From positions 1 to 64,000 of the forward strand of contig NZ_VMDW02000066.1 in assembly GCF_007644045.2 (NCBI RefSeq): a stretch of 64,000 bases of DNA, in the 5' to 3' direction. The stretch's first letter is position 1. Each line of letters begins with the position of its first letter. This DNA comes from Vogesella urethralis (GTDB taxonomy: Bacteria > Pseudomonadota > Gammaproteobacteria > Burkholderiales > Chromobacteriaceae). Below, piece after piece: positions 18,357 to 28,204 of this stretch. Both the position numbers and the translations under genes were made by a program. Under the pieces are notes generated by a model, which saw only the letters and a list, made by a program, of their open reading frames with translations, made no database searches and was not told where the DNA came from.

Positions 18357-18756
18357 ACTCAAATACCGCAAACAGCACAAAGGTCGCAATACTGGTATTG
18401 CTACCCGTGGCAACAAAGTGAGCTTTGGTGACTTCGGTCTGAAAGCTATTGGCCGTGGTCGTCTGACTGCTCGCCAAATCGAAGCTGCCCGTCGTGCGAT
18501 GACCCGTCACATCAAACGTGGCGGTCGCATCTGGATCCGTGTATTCCCGGACAAGCCGATTACTTCCAAGCCTGCCGAAGTTCGTATGGGTGGGGGTAAA
18601 GGTTCGCCGGAGTACTACGTAGCTGAAATCCAGCCAGGCAAGATGCTGTACGAAATGGACGGCGTTGCTGAAGAACTGGCTCGTGAAGCCTTCCGTCTGG
18701 CTGCTGCCAAGCTGCCGATCCCGACGGTATTTGTGACTAAACAGGTGGGTCAGTAA
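18340..18756 (+). CDS. rplP: 50S ribosomal protein L16
   Basis: L16 organises the A-site tRNA elbow region of the 50S subunit. The 138-residue product starts [19 protein letters not shown], with the conserved [16 protein letters not shown] and [15 protein letters not shown]. It overlaps rpsC by 17 bases and shares its stop with the rpmC ATG (TAATG). AGGCAGGAG inside rpsC supplies the ribosome binding site. Confidence 0.99.
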   Translation: MLQPTRLKYRKQHKGRNTGIATRGNKVSFGDFGLKAIGRGRLTARQIEAARRAMTRHIKRGGRIWIRVFPDKPITSKPAEVRMGGGKGSPEYYVAEIQPGKMLYEMDGVAEELAREAFRLAAAKLPIPTVFVTKQVGQ

Positions 18757-18944
18757 TGAAAGCGACTGAACTGAAAGCCAAGAGCGTTGATGAGCTGAAG
18801 GCCGAGCTGCTCGGTCTCCTGAAAGCTCAATTCGCACTGCGCATGCAACACGCTACCCAGCAACTGGCTAAAACCAGCGAGCTGAAGAAAGTGCGTCGTG
18901 ACATCGCGCGTGTTCGCACCGTTCTGAAAGAGAAGGCTGCTTAA
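18756..18944 (+). CDS. rpmC: 50S ribosomal protein L29
   Basis: L29 is a small helical-hairpin protein beside L23 at the tunnel exit. The 62-residue product reads [19 protein letters not shown] with the typical [18 protein letters not shown]-terminus. It overlaps rplP by one base and ends one base before rpsQ. Confidence 0.98.
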   Translation: MKATELKAKSVDELKAELLGLLKAQFALRMQHATQQLAKTSELKKVRRDIARVRTVLKEKAA

Positions 18945-18945
18945 G

Positions 18946-19209
18946 ATGAGCGAAACTAAAGTGGTTCGTACGCTGACTGGTAAAGTAGTCAGCGACAAAA
19001 TGGACAAGACCGTTACTGTACTGGTAGAGCGCAAGGTTAAGCACCCGATCTACGGTAAAGTGATCCGTCGCTCCAAGAAGTTTCATGCCCATGACGAGAA
19101 CAACGAGTTCCGCGCTGGCGACATCGTCGTCATCAGCGAGACCCGTCCGCTCTCCAAAACAAAAACTTGGGCTGTCACTGCACTGGTCGAGAAGGCTCGC
19201 CAAGTGTAA
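18946..19209 (+). CDS. rpsQ: 30S ribosomal protein S17
   Basis: S17 is an OB-fold protein that binds 16S helix 11. The 87-residue product contains [20 protein letters not shown] and the signature [16 protein letters not shown]. It is the last gene before the 172-base break to rplN, which holds a promoter and two hairpins. Confidence 0.99.
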   Translation: MSETKVVRTLTGKVVSDKMDKTVTVLVERKVKHPIYGKVIRRSKKFHAHDENNEFRAGDIVVISETRPLSKTKTWAVTALVEKARQV

Positions 19210-19212
19210 TGC

Positions 19213-19248
19213 TTGCAGAGGGGGCAACCCCTCTGTATAATGGTTGTT
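19213..19248 (+). promoter_or_regulatory. Promoter of the spc operon with a GNRA hairpin filling its spacer
   Basis: The -35 TTGCAG (19213-19218) and a perfect -10 TATAAT (19236-19241) are 17 bases apart. The spacer is almost exactly a hairpin, CAGAGGGG (19216-19223), loop GCAA, CCCCTCTG (19228-19235). The same bases could therefore stop or stabilise the rpsQ transcript and start the rplN transcript. Predicted start near 19248. Confidence 0.7.
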
Positions 19249-19302
19249 TTCGGGGGTTCCTCCGAAATCATCCCTGACGGGGTCCAAGACTGGCCGCTAG
19301 AC

Positions 19303-19328
19303 ACGCCGCAATTTTTGCGGCGTTTCCT
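19303..19328 (+). promoter_or_regulatory. Leader hairpin before rplN (terminator-like)
   Basis: ACGCCGCA (19303-19310) pairs with TGCGGCGT (19316-19323) and is followed by TTCCTT. It sits about 55 bases into the predicted spc leader and 54 bases before rplN. It may be an attenuator or a protein-binding leader element; no family was recognised. Confidence 0.5.
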
Positions 19329-19381
19329 TCATCTTGAGAGGGAAAGAGGCGGAATTAAGTTGGATAGAAAGGTAATCAAAC

Positions 19382-19750
19382 ATGATTCAAATGCAGTCCA
19401 TTTTGGATGTTGCAGACAACACTGGTGCGCGTTCCGTAATGTGCATCAAAGTGTTGGGCGGCTCCAAGCGTCGCTATGCCGGCGTGGGTGACATCATCAA
19501 GGTGAGCATCAAGGATGCTGCTCCCCGTGGTCGTGTCAAAAAGGGTGACGTATACAACGCAGTAGTGGTTCGTACCGCTAAAGGCGTTCGTCGTCCTGAT
19601 GGCTCTCTGATTAAATTTGACAGCAACGCGGCTGTTCTGCTCAACAACAAGCTTGAGCCGATCGGTACTCGTATCTTCGGGCCTGTTACGCGTGAACTGC
19701 GTACCGAGCGCTTCATGAAGATCGTGTCGCTGGCTCCTGAAGTTCTGTAA
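19382..19750 (+). CDS. rplN: 50S ribosomal protein L14
   Basis: L14 forms part of an intersubunit bridge and contacts RsfS. The 122-residue product starts [20 protein letters not shown] and carries [20 protein letters not shown] and GPVTRELR. It begins a new transcription unit after the promoter at 19213. GAAAGG lies upstream of the ATG. Confidence 0.99.
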   Translation: MIQMQSILDVADNTGARSVMCIKVLGGSKRRYAGVGDIIKVSIKDAAPRGRVKKGDVYNAVVVRTAKGVRRPDGSLIKFDSNAAVLLNNKLEPIGTRIFGPVTRELRTERFMKIVSLAPEVL

Positions 19751-19761
19751 GGAGAGTACCC

Positions 19762-20076
19762 ATGCGTAAGATTCGTAAAGGCGACGAAGTAGTCGTAATC
19801 ACCGGCAAAGACAAAGGCAAACGTGGTGCCGTACTGCGCGTGCTCGAGGGCAAGGTGGTGGTTGAAGGCATCAACCTGGTGAAAAAACACCAGAAGCCGA
19901 ACCCGGTCCGCGGCGTAGCTGGCGGTATCGTGGAAAAAACCATGCCGCTGGATGTTTCCAATGTCGCTATTTTCAACGCGGCAACCCAGAAAGCTGACCG
20001 CGTAGGTTTCAAAGTGCTGGAAGATGGCAAAAAAGTGCGCATCTTCAAGTCCACTGGCGAAATCGTGGGCGCGTAA
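19762..20076 (+). CDS. rplX: 50S ribosomal protein L24
   Basis: L24 initiates 50S assembly by binding the 5' end of 23S rRNA. The 104-residue product begins [19 protein letters not shown] (a KOW motif) and continues with [15 protein letters not shown]. It follows rplN after 11 bases with AAGGAGA. Confidence 0.99.
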   Translation: MRKIRKGDEVVVITGKDKGKRGAVLRVLEGKVVVEGINLVKKHQKPNPVRGVAGGIVEKTMPLDVSNVAIFNAATQKADRVGFKVLEDGKKVRIFKSTGEIVGA

Positions 20077-20085
20077 GGAGCAAAA

Positions 20086-20625
20086 ATGGCACGTTTGTAT
20101 GATTTCTACAAAAGCACCGTTGTTCCGGCGCTGATCGAAAAGTTCGGCTACAAGTCCATCATGGAAGTGCCGCGCATCGAGAAGATCACCCTGAACATGG
20201 GTGTTGGCGAAGCTGTTGCCGACAAAAAAGTGATGGACCACGCTGTAGGTGATCTGGAAAAGATCGCCGGTCAGAAGCCGGTAGTTACCACTGCCCGCAA
20301 GTCCATCGCTGGCTTCAAAATTCGCGATAACTACCCGGTTGGCTGCAAGGTTACCCTGCGCCGTGAACGTATGTACGAATTCCTGGACCGCCTGGTGACG
20401 ATCTCGCTGCCGCGCGTTCGTGACTTCCGTGGTGTTTCCGCCAAGTCCTTCGACGGCCGCGGTAACTACAACATGGGCGTTAAGGAACAGATCATCTTCC
20501 CGGAAATCGAGTACGACAAGATCGATGCTCTGCGTGGTATGAACATTACCATCACCACCACCGCGAAGACTGACGAAGAAGCCCGCGCACTGCTGGCTGC
20601 GTTCAAATTCCCGTTTAAGGGCTAA
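20086..20625 (+). CDS. rplE: 50S ribosomal protein L5
   Basis: L5 binds 5S rRNA and forms part of the central protuberance. The product has 179 residues, including [16 protein letters not shown] and [18 protein letters not shown]. In Escherichia coli the S8 repressor binds at the start of this gene; I cannot confirm that structure here. Spacing to rplX is nine bases. Confidence 0.99.
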   Translation: MARLYDFYKSTVVPALIEKFGYKSIMEVPRIEKITLNMGVGEAVADKKVMDHAVGDLEKIAGQKPVVTTARKSIAGFKIRDNYPVGCKVTLRRERMYEFLDRLVTISLPRVRDFRGVSAKSFDGRGNYNMGVKEQIIFPEIEYDKIDALRGMNITITTTAKTDEEARALLAAFKFPFKG

Positions 20626-20629
20626 GCAA

Positions 20630-20935
20630 ATGGCAACTCTTGCACTGATTAATCGCGAAGAGAAGCGCGCGAAGCTCGTGGCTAAGTACGCCGGCAAGCG
20701 CGAGCAACTTCTCGCCATCATCAACAACCCGAATCTGTCTGAAGAAGAGCGTTTTGCCGCTCGTCTGAAGCTGCAGCAGCTGCCGCGTAACGCTAGCCCG
20801 GTACGTCAGCGTCGTCGTTGCGCCCTGACCGGTCGTCCGCGTGGTGTATTCCGCAAGTTCGGTCTGGCTCGTAACAAGCTCCGTGAAATCGCTATGAAAG
20901 GCGAGATCCCGGGCGTGGTTAAAGCTAGCTGGTAA
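20630..20935 (+). CDS. rpsN: 30S ribosomal protein S14 (zinc-free type)
   Basis: S14 is a 30S head protein near the A site. The 101-residue length and the single cysteine ([12 protein letters not shown]) show the zinc-independent long form; the zinc-ribbon short form has about 61 residues and four cysteines. It starts four bases after rplE, implying coupling. Confidence 0.99.
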   Translation: MATLALINREEKRAKLVAKYAGKREQLLAIINNPNLSEEERFAARLKLQQLPRNASPVRQRRRCALTGRPRGVFRKFGLARNKLREIAMKGEIPGVVKASW

Positions 20936-20948
20936 TAGGAGATACAGA

Positions 20949-21344
20949 ATGAGCATGCAAGATCCTATTTCCGATATGCTGACCCGCATCCGTAACGGCC
21001 AGCGCGCTGCTAAGACTTCTGTTTCGATGCCGTCGTCGAAACTGAAAGTGGCGATCGCCCAGGTCCTGAAGGATGAAGGCTATATCGAGAACTTCTCCGT
21101 AACCGAAGCTGATAAGAAGCCGGTTCTGGAAGTGGAACTGAAGTACTACGTTGGTCGTCCGGTAATCGAGCGCATCGAGCGCGTTTCCCGTCCTGGCCTG
21201 CGCGTTTACAAGGGCTCCACCGAGATCCCGAAGGTAATGAACGGTCTGGGCGTAACCATCGTTTCTACCTCTCGTGGCGTAATGACTGATCGTAAAGCGC
21301 GTGCTGCCGGTATCGGCGGTGAGCTGCTCTGCGTCGTGGCTTAA
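20949..21344 (+). CDS. rpsH: 30S ribosomal protein S8
   Basis: S8 binds 16S helix 21 and in enterobacteria represses the spc operon. The 131-residue product starts [18 protein letters not shown]; a second ATG two codons later is possible, but AGGAG is spaced better for the first. The C-terminal signature [20 protein letters not shown] is intact. Confidence 0.98.
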   Translation: MSMQDPISDMLTRIRNGQRAAKTSVSMPSSKLKVAIAQVLKDEGYIENFSVTEADKKPVLEVELKYYVGRPVIERIERVSRPGLRVYKGSTEIPKVMNGLGVTIVSTSRGVMTDRKARAAGIGGELLCVVA

Positions 21345-21356
21345 TCGGAGGGTGTA

Positions 21357-21890
21357 ATGTCTCGCGTAGCTAAAAACCCCGTGGTTATCCCGGCAGGCGT
21401 TGAAGTTAAATTCGGTGCTGGCGAAGTGACCGTGAAGGGCCCGCTGGGCGCTCTGAGCACTGCGCTGGTTGCTGACGTTGACGTAAAACTGGTTGATAAC
21501 CAACTGGTTTTCGCGGCCAACAATGACTCCAAATTTGCCCGTTCGATGTCTGGCACCCTGCGTGCCCTGCTGAACAACATGGTAAATGGCGTTAGCAAAG
21601 GCTTCGAGAAGAAGCTGCAACTGGTAGGCGTAGGTTACCGTGCTCAGGCACAAGGTGACGCCCTGAACCTGTCTCTTGGCTTCTCTCACCCGGTCGTACA
21701 CCAAATGCCGGAAGGCGTTAAGTGTGAAACGCCGACTCAGACCGAGATCCTGATCAAAGGCGCTGACAAACAGCGCGTTGGCCAGGTGGCTGCTGAAATC
21801 CGCGCTTACCGTTCCCCTGAGCCGTACAAAGGCAAGGGCGTTCGTTACGCTGATGAAGTGGTGGTTCTGAAAGAGACCAAGAAGAAGTAA
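21357..21890 (+). CDS. rplF: 50S ribosomal protein L6
   Basis: L6 lies near the sarcin-ricin loop and the stalk base. The product has 177 residues and two similar domains. The conserved [21 protein letters not shown] lies in the middle and [14 protein letters not shown] near the C-terminus. It follows rpsH after 12 bases with CGGAGG before the ATG. Confidence 0.99.
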   Translation: MSRVAKNPVVIPAGVEVKFGAGEVTVKGPLGALSTALVADVDVKLVDNQLVFAANNDSKFARSMSGTLRALLNNMVNGVSKGFEKKLQLVGVGYRAQAQGDALNLSLGFSHPVVHQMPEGVKCETPTQTEILIKGADKQRVGQVAAEIRAYRSPEPYKGKGVRYADEVVVLKETKKK

Positions 21891-21903
21891 TTGAGGCACT
21901 GAA

Positions 21904-22257
21904 ATGGACAAGAAACAGACTCGACTCCGCCGCGCACGCAAAACCCGTGCACGCATTGCGGAGCTCAAGATGGCTCGTCTGTGCGTATACCGCACTAATA
22001 GCCACATTTACGCTCAGGTCATTGACGAAACTGGTAGCCGCGTTCTGGCAAGTGCTTCCAGTCTTGAAGCTGATGTGCGCGCTAATCTTGCAAACGGTGG
22101 CAACATTGCTGCCGCAGTTGTGGTGGGCAAGGCAATCGCTGAAAAAGCCAAGGCTGCAGGCGTTAGTCAAGTTGCATTTGATCGTTCCGGCTTCAAATAC
22201 CATGGTCGCATCAAGGCCCTGGCAGACGCTGCCCGTGAAAACGGTCTTGTATTCTAA
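21904..22257 (+). CDS. rplR: 50S ribosomal protein L18
   Basis: L18 binds 5S rRNA with L5. The 117-residue product starts [21 protein letters not shown] and contains [17 protein letters not shown] and the C-terminal [17 protein letters not shown]. Codon use is slightly less biased than in its neighbours but the gene is intact. Confidence 0.99.
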   Translation: MDKKQTRLRRARKTRARIAELKMARLCVYRTNSHIYAQVIDETGSRVLASASSLEADVRANLANGGNIAAAVVVGKAIAEKAKAAGVSQVAFDRSGFKYHGRIKALADAARENGLVF

Positions 22258-22269
22258 TCGGAGTTAAGA

Positions 22270-22788
22270 ATGGCTAAGCACGAGATCGAAGATCGTGGCG
22301 ATGGTCTGATCGAGAAAATGATCGGCGTAAACCGTGTCACCAAAGTGGTGAAGGGTGGCCGTATCATGGCCTTCTCGGCTCTGACTGTCGTAGGTGATGG
22401 CGACGGTGGTATCGGCATGGGTAAGGGCCGTTCCAAAGAAGTTCCTGCCGCTGTACAGAAGGGCATGGAACAGGCTCGTCGCAACATGATCAAAGTACCG
22501 CTGAAAAACGGTACCCTGCATCATGCAGTTGTAGGCAAGCACGGTGCTACCACCGTGTTCATGCAGCCCGCTAAAGACGGTGCCGGTGTTAAAGCCGGTG
22601 GTCCGATGCGTGCAATTTTCGAAGCGCTGGGCGTACACAACGTGTCCGCCAAGATCCACGGTTCCACCAACCCGTACAACGTGGTTCGTGCAACTCTGGA
22701 CGGCCTGAGCAAGATCCATACTCCGGCCCAGATCGCTGCTAAGCGTGGTCTGACCGTGGAGCAAATCCTGGGGGCGGATCATGAGTGA
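22270..22788 (+). CDS. rpsE: 30S ribosomal protein S5
   Basis: S5 acts in accuracy and mRNA unwinding at the entry channel. The product has 172 residues; [23 protein letters not shown] and [17 protein letters not shown] match the family, and the N-terminal extension is [17 protein letters not shown]. It overlaps rpmD by eight bases. Confidence 0.99.
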   Translation: MAKHEIEDRGDGLIEKMIGVNRVTKVVKGGRIMAFSALTVVGDGDGGIGMGKGRSKEVPAAVQKGMEQARRNMIKVPLKNGTLHHAVVGKHGATTVFMQPAKDGAGVKAGGPMRAIFEALGVHNVSAKIHGSTNPYNVVRATLDGLSKIHTPAQIAAKRGLTVEQILGADHE

Positions 22789-22966
22789 TATCAAAACCAT
22801 CAAAGTGACTCTGGTGAAGAGCCTGATTGGTCGTATTGAATCGCACAAGGCTTGCGCACGTGGTCTCGGTCTGAAGAAAATCAATCAGACCGTTGAAGTT
22901 ATCGACACTGCAGCTAACCGTGGCATGATCAACAAGATCAGCTACCTGGTTAAGAGCGAGGGCTGA
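22781..22966 (+). CDS. rpmD: 50S ribosomal protein L30
   Basis: L30 is a small late-assembly 50S protein. The 61-residue product contains [20 protein letters not shown] and [12 protein letters not shown]. It starts inside the end of rpsE (8-base overlap), with GGGGG upstream as ribosome binding site, and is three bases from rplO. Confidence 0.98.
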   Translation: MSDIKTIKVTLVKSLIGRIESHKACARGLGLKKINQTVEVIDTAANRGMINKISYLVKSEG

Positions 22967-22969
22967 TAA

Positions 22970-23404
22970 ATGTTGCTGAATACCATTAAGCCGGGCGCAG
23001 GTGCCAAGCACGCTAAGCGTCGCGTTGGCCGTGGCATCGGTAGCGGCCTGGGTAAAACCGCTGGTCGTGGTCACAAAGGTCAGAAGAGCCGCGCTGGTGG
23101 CTTCCATAAAGTAGGCTTCGAAGGCGGTCAAATGCCGCTGCAACGTCGCCTGCCGAAGCGTGGCTTCAAGTCGCTGACTGCTGGCAACGTAGCTGAAGTT
23201 CGCCTGTCCGAACTGGCGCTGCTGCCGGTTGGCGAGGTTGACCTGCTGGCATTGAAACAGGCTGGCCTGGTACACGCTCAAGCTCTGGGCGCCAAGCTGA
23301 TCCTGTCCGGTACTGTTGATCGTGCCTTCACCCTGCGTGGCGTTACTGCTACCGCTGGTGCTAAAGCTGCGATCGAAGCTGCTGGTGGCAGTTTCGTAGA
23401 ATAA
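22970..23404 (+). CDS. rplO: 50S ribosomal protein L15
   Basis: L15 is an assembly protein reaching into the 50S interior. The 144-residue product starts [22 protein letters not shown], with the Gly/Arg-rich N-terminal extension [17 protein letters not shown] and the C-terminal core [19 protein letters not shown]. Confidence 0.99.
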   Translation: MLLNTIKPGAGAKHAKRRVGRGIGSGLGKTAGRGHKGQKSRAGGFHKVGFEGGQMPLQRRLPKRGFKSLTAGNVAEVRLSELALLPVGEVDLLALKQAGLVHAQALGAKLILSGTVDRAFTLRGVTATAGAKAAIEAAGGSFVE

Positions 23405-23414
23405 GGCGCAATCC

Positions 23415-24731
23415 GTGGCGAATACTTCTCTAGTTGGAAGCACCAACAAGTTTGGTGATCTCAAGCGCCGTATCATGTTTCTGGTCGGTGCGCTGATTGT
23501 TTACCGCATCGGTGCTCACGTACCTGTGCCGGGCATCAATCCTGCAGAACTAGCGAAGTTGTTCCAGTCGTCGCAAACGGGCCTCCTGGACATGTTCAAC
23601 ATGTTCTCGGGGGGCGCCTTGCAGAGATTTACGGTGTTTGCTCTTGGCATCATGCCGTACATCTCTGCGTCCATCGTTCTTCAGTTGGCATCGGAAATCG
23701 TGCCGACGCTCAAACAGCTGAAGAAAGAGGGCGATGCGGGACGTCGCAAAATAACCCAGTACACCCGCTATGCAACCTTGGCTCTGGCAACTTTTCAGAG
23801 TTTTGGTATCGCAGTGATGCTGTTTAAGCAACCCAATCTGGTTATTGTGCCGCAGCTGGAGTTCTATGTAACGACAGTTGTCACGCTGGTAACCGGTACC
23901 ATGTTCCTGATGTGGCTCGGTGAGCAGATTACGGAACGCGGTTTGGGTAACGGTATCTCCCTGATCATCTGTGCCGGTATTGCGGCAGGTGTTCCGTCTG
24001 CGATCGGCAAGACCCTGACTCTGACCAGTCAAGGCTCCTTGCCTATCCTGCTGGTAATTGCGCTGTTTGTGGCAGTTATCGCGGTAACCTACCTGGTTGT
24101 ATTTGTGGAACGTGGCCAGCGCAAAGTTCTGGTGAATTACGCCAAGCGTCAAGTCGGCAACCGTGTTATGCAGGGTCAGAGTACCCACATGCCGCTGAAG
24201 CTGAACATGGCCGGTGTGATTCCGCCGATTTTTGCTTCGAGCATCATTCTGTTCCCGGCAACGGTTTTGGGTTGGTTCGGTAATACCGAAGGTCTGGGCC
24301 TGCTGAAGTCCATTGCGGACAAGCTGCATCCTGGTCAGCCGGTATACGTGCTGCTGTACGCTGCGGCAATCATTTTCTTCTGTTACTTCTATACCGCCTT
24401 GGTGTTCAACCCCAAGGAAACGGCAGATAACCTGAAGAAGAGTGGGGCTTTCATCCCAGGCATCCGCCCGGGTGAGCAGACTTCCCGTTACATCGAGAAG
24501 ATCATCCTCCGCCTCACATTGATTGGTGCGATCTACATCACACTTGTTTGCTTGATGCCTGAGTTCCTTATTCTTAACTGGAACGTTCCCTTCTACTTCG
24601 GCGGTACATCGCTGCTGATTATGGTGGTGGTAACGATGGATTTCATGGCTCAAGTACAGTCGTATGTTCTTTCCCATCAGTACGAGGGCCTGCTCAAGAA
24701 AGCTAACTTCAAGAGTGGCGTCAGCCGCTAA
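23415..24731 (+). CDS. secY: Protein translocase subunit SecY
   Basis: SecY is the channel of the SecYEG translocon in the inner membrane. The product has 438 residues and ten hydrophobic segments. The plug region near [23 protein letters not shown] and the conserved cytosolic loops ([39 protein letters not shown]) are present. The start is GTG 23415 with AAGG upstream. Placement inside the spc operon after rplO is standard. Confidence 0.99.
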   Translation: MANTSLVGSTNKFGDLKRRIMFLVGALIVYRIGAHVPVPGINPAELAKLFQSSQTGLLDMFNMFSGGALQRFTVFALGIMPYISASIVLQLASEIVPTLKQLKKEGDAGRRKITQYTRYATLALATFQSFGIAVMLFKQPNLVIVPQLEFYVTTVVTLVTGTMFLMWLGEQITERGLGNGISLIICAGIAAGVPSAIGKTLTLTSQGSLPILLVIALFVAVIAVTYLVVFVERGQRKVLVNYAKRQVGNRVMQGQSTHMPLKLNMAGVIPPIFASSIILFPATVLGWFGNTEGLGLLKSIADKLHPGQPVYVLLYAAAIIFFCYFYTALVFNPKETADNLKKSGAFIPGIRPGEQTSRYIEKIILRLTLIGAIYITLVCLMPEFLILNWNVPFYFGGTSLLIMVVVTMDFMAQVQSYVLSHQYEGLLKKANFKSGVSR

Positions 24732-24751
24732 GGTAAACGGTAACTGGCTTT

Positions 24752-24970
24752 ATGGCGAAAGAAGATACTATCCAGATGCAGGGCGAGGTCCTGGAAACGC
24801 TGCCTAACGCAACTTTCCGGGTCAAGCTCGAAAATGGACACGTTGTTCTCGGTCACATCTCCGGCAAGATGCGTATGCACTACATCCGTATTTTGCCCGG
24901 CGACAAGGTCACGGTCGAAATGACTCCTTACGACCTGTCGCGTGCCCGTATCGTGTTCCGTGCGAAGTAA
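24752..24970 (+). CDS. infA: Translation initiation factor IF-1
   Basis: IF-1 is an OB-fold protein that blocks the A site during initiation. The 72-residue product reads [19 protein letters not shown] and ends [14 protein letters not shown]. It lies 20 bases after secY, an arrangement common in beta-proteobacteria where infA sits between secY and rpmJ. Confidence 0.99.
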   Translation: MAKEDTIQMQGEVLETLPNATFRVKLENGHVVLGHISGKMRMHYIRILPGDKVTVEMTPYDLSRARIVFRAK

Positions 24971-25005
24971 TCGCACTTGCTCTTTTCAGATAGAAAGGAA
25001 CTGAA

Positions 25006-25119
25006 ATGCGTGTACAACCTTCGGTAAAGAAAATTTGCCGTAACTGCAAAATCATTCGTCGCAATCGTGTTGTACGAGTGATCTGCACTGATCCGCGTCA
25101 CAAACAAAAACAAGGCTAA
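25006..25119 (+). CDS. rpmJ: 50S ribosomal protein L36 (zinc-ribbon form)
   Basis: L36 is the smallest 50S protein. Translation of 25006-25119 gives 37 residues starting [19 protein letters not shown] and ending HKQKQG. Cys11, Cys14, Cys27 and His32 form the CxxC...C....H zinc site, so this is the zinc-binding paralogue. AAAGGAA lies just before the ATG. The TAA overlaps the left arm of the small hairpin at 25114-25131. Confidence 0.98.
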   Translation: MRVQPSVKKICRNCKIIRRNRVVRVICTDPRHKQKQG

Positions 25120-25158
25120 CATTTGTTAGCCGGATTTTGTCGTGTTACAATCGCAACC
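25114..25158 (+). promoter_or_regulatory. Hairpin and candidate promoter of the alpha operon
   Basis: GGCTAAC (25114-25120) pairs with GTTAGCC (25125-25131) and is followed by GGATTTTG, a weak terminator at the end of rpmJ. Overlapping it are -35 TTGTTA (25123-25128) and -10 TACAAT (25146-25151) at 17 bases, predicting a start near 25158 and a roughly 30-base leader to rpsM. Confidence 0.55.
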
Positions 25159-25187
25159 TTTTCAAGCTTAAGGCTTAAGGAAAGAGA

Positions 25188-25550
25188 ATGGCCCGTATTG
25201 CAGGGGTAAACATCCCCAATCATGCGCATGCTGTTATCGGCCTGCAGGCTATCTACGGTATCGGTGCTACCCGCGCGAAGCTCATCTGTGCTTCCGCTGG
25301 TATCAATCCTTCCTCCAAAGTGAAGGATCTGACCGAAGCCGAGATGGAGTCGCTGCGTGTAGAAGTCGCCAAGTTCACCGTTGAAGGTGATCTGCGTCGC
25401 GAAATTACCATGAGCATCAAACGTCTGATGGACATGGGTTGCTATCGTGGTTTCCGCCATCGTCGTGGTCTGCCGTGCCGTGGCCAGCGCACTCGTACCA
25501 ATGCCCGTACCCGCAAAGGTCCGCGCAAGGCTATCGCCGGTAAGAAGTAA
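25188..25550 (+). CDS. rpsM: 30S ribosomal protein S13
   Basis: S13 contacts the P-site tRNA and 50S bridges B1a/B1b. The product has 120 residues, with [19 protein letters not shown] at the N-terminus and the [20 protein letters not shown] tail that reaches tRNA. First gene of the alpha operon after a 68-base gap. Confidence 0.99.
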   Translation: MARIAGVNIPNHAHAVIGLQAIYGIGATRAKLICASAGINPSSKVKDLTEAEMESLRVEVAKFTVEGDLRREITMSIKRLMDMGCYRGFRHRRGLPCRGQRTRTNARTRKGPRKAIAGKK

Positions 25551-25568
25551 TTTTAAGGAACACAGATA

Positions 25569-25964
25569 ATGGCTAAAGCAAACACAGCTGTCCGTGTACG
25601 CAAAAAAGTACGCAAGTCTGTTAGCGACGGTATCGTGCACGTGCACGCTTCCTTCAATAACACCATCATTACCATCACTGACCGTCAGGGAAATGCTTTG
25701 TCTTGGGCTACCTCCGGTGGTGCTGGCTTTAAAGGCTCGCGTAAAAGTACACCCTTTGCCGCTCAGGTAGCTGCAGAGCACGCTGGTAAAGTTGCCCAAG
25801 AATACGGTGTTAAGAACCTGGAAGTACGCATCAAGGGCCCAGGCCCGGGTCGTGAGTCTTCTGTTCGCGCCCTGAATGCGCTGGGTTTCAAAGTGACCAG
25901 CATCTCCGACGTGACGCCCGTTCCGCACAACGGCTGCCGTCCTCCCAAAAAACGTCGTATCTAA
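25569..25964 (+). CDS. rpsK: 30S ribosomal protein S11
   Basis: S11 forms the 30S platform by the E-site mRNA. The 131-residue product contains [20 protein letters not shown] and ends [17 protein letters not shown], which is the normal C-terminus. It follows rpsM after 18 bases with TAAGGA upstream. Confidence 0.99.
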   Translation: MAKANTAVRVRKKVRKSVSDGIVHVHASFNNTIITITDRQGNALSWATSGGAGFKGSRKSTPFAAQVAAEHAGKVAQEYGVKNLEVRIKGPGPGRESSVRALNALGFKVTSISDVTPVPHNGCRPPKKRRI

Positions 25965-25982
25965 TTTCGGAGAGTCTGAGAA

Positions 25983-26603
25983 ATGGCACGTTACACCGGC
26001 CCTAAATGTAAACTGGCTCGTCGCGAAGGGACCGATCTCTTCCTGAAGAGCGCCCGTCGTGCACTGGATACCAAGTGCAAACTGGATACCGCACCTGGCC
26101 AGCACGGCGCTAAGAACACCCGTCTGTCGGACTTCGGTGTTCAACTGCGTGAAAAACAAAAAGTACGCCGCATCTACGGTGTTATGGAGCGTCAGTTCCG
26201 TAAATACTTTGCAGAAGCTGCGCGTCGCCAAGGCTCCACTGGTGAAAACCTGCTGAAGATCCTGGAAGCTCGTCTGGATAACGTTGTTTATCGCATGGGC
26301 TTCGGTTCTACCCGCGCAGAAGCTCGCCAACTGGTTAGCCACAAAGCGATCACCGTTAATGGCGTTGTAGTGAACATCCCGTCTTACCAGGTTAAAGCTG
26401 GTGATGTGGTTGCTGTTCGTGAAAAGGCCAAGAAACAGGTTCGTATTCAAGAAGGTCTGGCTTTGGCTGAGCAGATCGGCTTCCCGGCTTGGGTTGCCGT
26501 TGACACCAAGAAGATGGAAGGTGTCTTCAAAACTGCTCCTGAGCGTTCCGAGTTGTCTAGCGATATCAACGAACAACTCGTTGTGGAATTCTACTCCAAG
26601 TAA
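25983..26603 (+). CDS. rpsD: 30S ribosomal protein S4
   Basis: S4 nucleates the 30S body and in Escherichia coli represses the alpha operon. The product has 206 residues, with the S4 RNA-binding domain near [22 protein letters not shown] and [19 protein letters not shown]. The N-terminal region has two cysteines only, so a zinc site is unlikely. Confidence 0.99.
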   Translation: MARYTGPKCKLARREGTDLFLKSARRALDTKCKLDTAPGQHGAKNTRLSDFGVQLREKQKVRRIYGVMERQFRKYFAEAARRQGSTGENLLKILEARLDNVVYRMGFGSTRAEARQLVSHKAITVNGVVVNIPSYQVKAGDVVAVREKAKKQVRIQEGLALAEQIGFPAWVAVDTKKMEGVFKTAPERSELSSDINEQLVVEFYSK

Positions 26604-26626
26604 TCGCTAGCTCTTAAGGAATGACT

Positions 26627-27610
26627 ATGCAAAACAGCGCTTCGGAATTTCTGAAACCGCGACTGATCGATGTGCAGCCTGTTTCGGCTACGCATGCTCG
26701 TGTGTCGATGGAGCCGTTCGAGCGAGGCTACGCCCACACTCTGGGTAACGCCCTGCGTCGCATCCTGCTCTCGTCCATGCCGGGTTATGCTCCGACCGAA
26801 GTAACAATCGCTGGCGTTTTGCATGAGTATTCCGCTCTTGACGGTGTTCGGGAAGATGTCGTTGACATCCTCCTGAACCTGAAGGGCGTAGTGCTTAAGC
26901 TGCATGGTCGTGACAGCCTGATCCTCTCTCTGAAGAAAGAGGGTGAAGGTCCTGTCCTGGCTGGTGACATCGAACTGCCGCACGATGTAGAAGTGATCAA
27001 CCCTGATCACGTTATCTGCTATCTGTCCGCTGGCGGTAAAATCGATATGGAAATCAAGGTTGAGAAGGGCCGTGGCTACCAGCCGGTAGCTTCCCGCGTC
27101 AACCATGACGACAATCGTGCGATTGGCACCATCCAGCTTGATGCTTCCTTCTCCCCGGTGCGCCGCGTCAGCTTCAATGTTGAAAGCGCCCGTGTAGAAC
27201 AACGTACCGACCTGGATCGTCTGGTACTGGACATCGAGACCAACGGTGTGATCGAACCGGAAGAAGCGGTACGCCTGGCGGCCCGCATCCTGGTAGATCA
27301 GCTGTCGATCTTTGCAGACCTGCAAGGTACAGCAGTTGAGGAAGTCGTTGAGAAGGCGCCGCCGATCGATCCGATCTTGCTGCGTCCGGTCGATGATCTC
27401 GAACTTACTGTTCGTTCCGCCAATTGTCTGAAGGCCGAGAACATTTACTACATCGGTGATCTGATTCAGCGTACGGAAACCGAGCTGCTGAAGACCCCGA
27501 ACCTTGGTCGTAAGTCGCTGAACGAGATCAAGGAAGTTCTCGCTTCTAAAGGCCTGACACTCGGCATGAAACTCGAAAACTGGCCGCCGGCTGGTCTCGA
27601 GAAGCCGTAA
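26627..27610 (+). CDS. rpoA: DNA-directed RNA polymerase subunit alpha
   Basis: Alpha dimerises to start polymerase assembly and its C-terminal domain binds UP elements and activators. I choose ATG 26627 ([15 protein letters not shown]) over ATG 26621, because AAGGA (26616-26620) abuts the first ATG but is correctly spaced for the second, and neisserial alpha starts with MQNS. The product has 327 residues. The N-terminal domain has [20 protein letters not shown]; the C-terminal domain has [18 protein letters not shown] and [19 protein letters not shown]. Confidence 0.98.
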   Translation: MQNSASEFLKPRLIDVQPVSATHARVSMEPFERGYAHTLGNALRRILLSSMPGYAPTEVTIAGVLHEYSALDGVREDVVDILLNLKGVVLKLHGRDSLILSLKKEGEGPVLAGDIELPHDVEVINPDHVICYLSAGGKIDMEIKVEKGRGYQPVASRVNHDDNRAIGTIQLDASFSPVRRVSFNVESARVEQRTDLDRLVLDIETNGVIEPEEAVRLAARILVDQLSIFADLQGTAVEEVVEKAPPIDPILLRPVDDLELTVRSANCLKAENIYYIGDLIQRTETELLKTPNLGRKSLNEIKEVLASKGLTLGMKLENWPPAGLEKP

Positions 27611-27633
27611 GTTTGGGATAAAAGGACACTACA

Positions 27634-28026
27634 ATGCGTCATCGTAATAGCAATCGTAAACTGAACCGCACGAGCAGCCATCGCCTGGCGATGCTTCGCA
27701 ACATGGCGAACTCGCTGCTCCGTCACGAAGTCATCGTGACCACCCTGCCGAAGGCCAAAGAACTGCGCCGCGTAGCCGAGCCGCTGATTACCCTGGGTAA
27801 GAAGCCGTCCCTGGCTAACCGTCGTCTGGCTTTCGACCGCACTCGCGACCGCGAAATGGTTGTAAAACTGTTCGACGTTCTGGGCCCGCGTTACGCTGCC
27901 CGTAACGGCGGTTACGTGCGTATCCTGAAGTACGGTTTCCGTCAGGGCGACAACGCTCCGATGGCACTGGTTGAACTGGTGGACCGTCCGGAAGGTGAAG
28001 TAGTTGTGGAAGAAGCTGCTGAGTAA
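27634..28026 (+). CDS. rplQ: 50S ribosomal protein L17
   Basis: L17 lies near the exit tunnel. The product has 130 residues, starting [20 protein letters not shown]. The conserved core includes [21 protein letters not shown], and the C-terminus has a short acidic tail ([11 protein letters not shown]). Last gene of the alpha operon, with a strong terminator 17 bases downstream. Confidence 0.99.
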   Translation: MRHRNSNRKLNRTSSHRLAMLRNMANSLLRHEVIVTTLPKAKELRRVAEPLITLGKKPSLANRRLAFDRTRDREMVVKLFDVLGPRYAARNGGYVRILKYGFRQGDNAPMALVELVDRPEGEVVVEEAAE

Positions 28027-28043
28027 TCAGTTGCCCTCTCGAG

Positions 28044-28070
28044 AAAGCCAGCCTTAGGGCTGGCTTTTTT
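28044..28070 (+). terminator. Terminator of the alpha operon
   Basis: AAAGCCAGCC pairs with GGCTGGCTT (arms 28045-28053 and 28058-28066) with a TTAG loop, and a run of T follows. It ends the 18-kb ribosomal block. Confidence 0.92.
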
Positions 28071-28157
28071 CATGTCTGCGACTTTTCGTGTCCGTTGCCG
28101 CTGTTGCTATGGTAAAAGCACGTTGCTGGTGCAGGGATAACCCTTGTTTGGTGCATT
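28071..28157 (+). other. Inter-terminator segment, possible small RNA
   Basis: This segment of 87 bases lies between two intrinsic terminators that point the same way. No ORF with a ribosome binding site is visible. Because a second terminator makes sense only if something is transcribed between them, a short untranslated RNA is possible, but I found no convincing -35/-10 pair. Confidence 0.25.
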
Positions 28158-28187
28158 AAACCCGACTTTGTGTCGGGTTTTTTTGTT
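28158..28187 (+). terminator. Second intrinsic terminator
   Basis: The perfect arms are AAACCCGAC (28158-28166) and GTCGGGTTT (28172-28180) with a 5-base loop, followed by a T-rich run ending GTTT. There is no gene between it and the rplQ terminator. Confidence 0.88.
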
Positions 28188-28204
28188 TAAGGGCATGACA
28201 AGCG

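Noticed and set aside
19213-19381. Open frame across the rpsQ-rplN gap
   Set aside because: It overlaps a promoter and two hairpins and continues out of frame into rplN.
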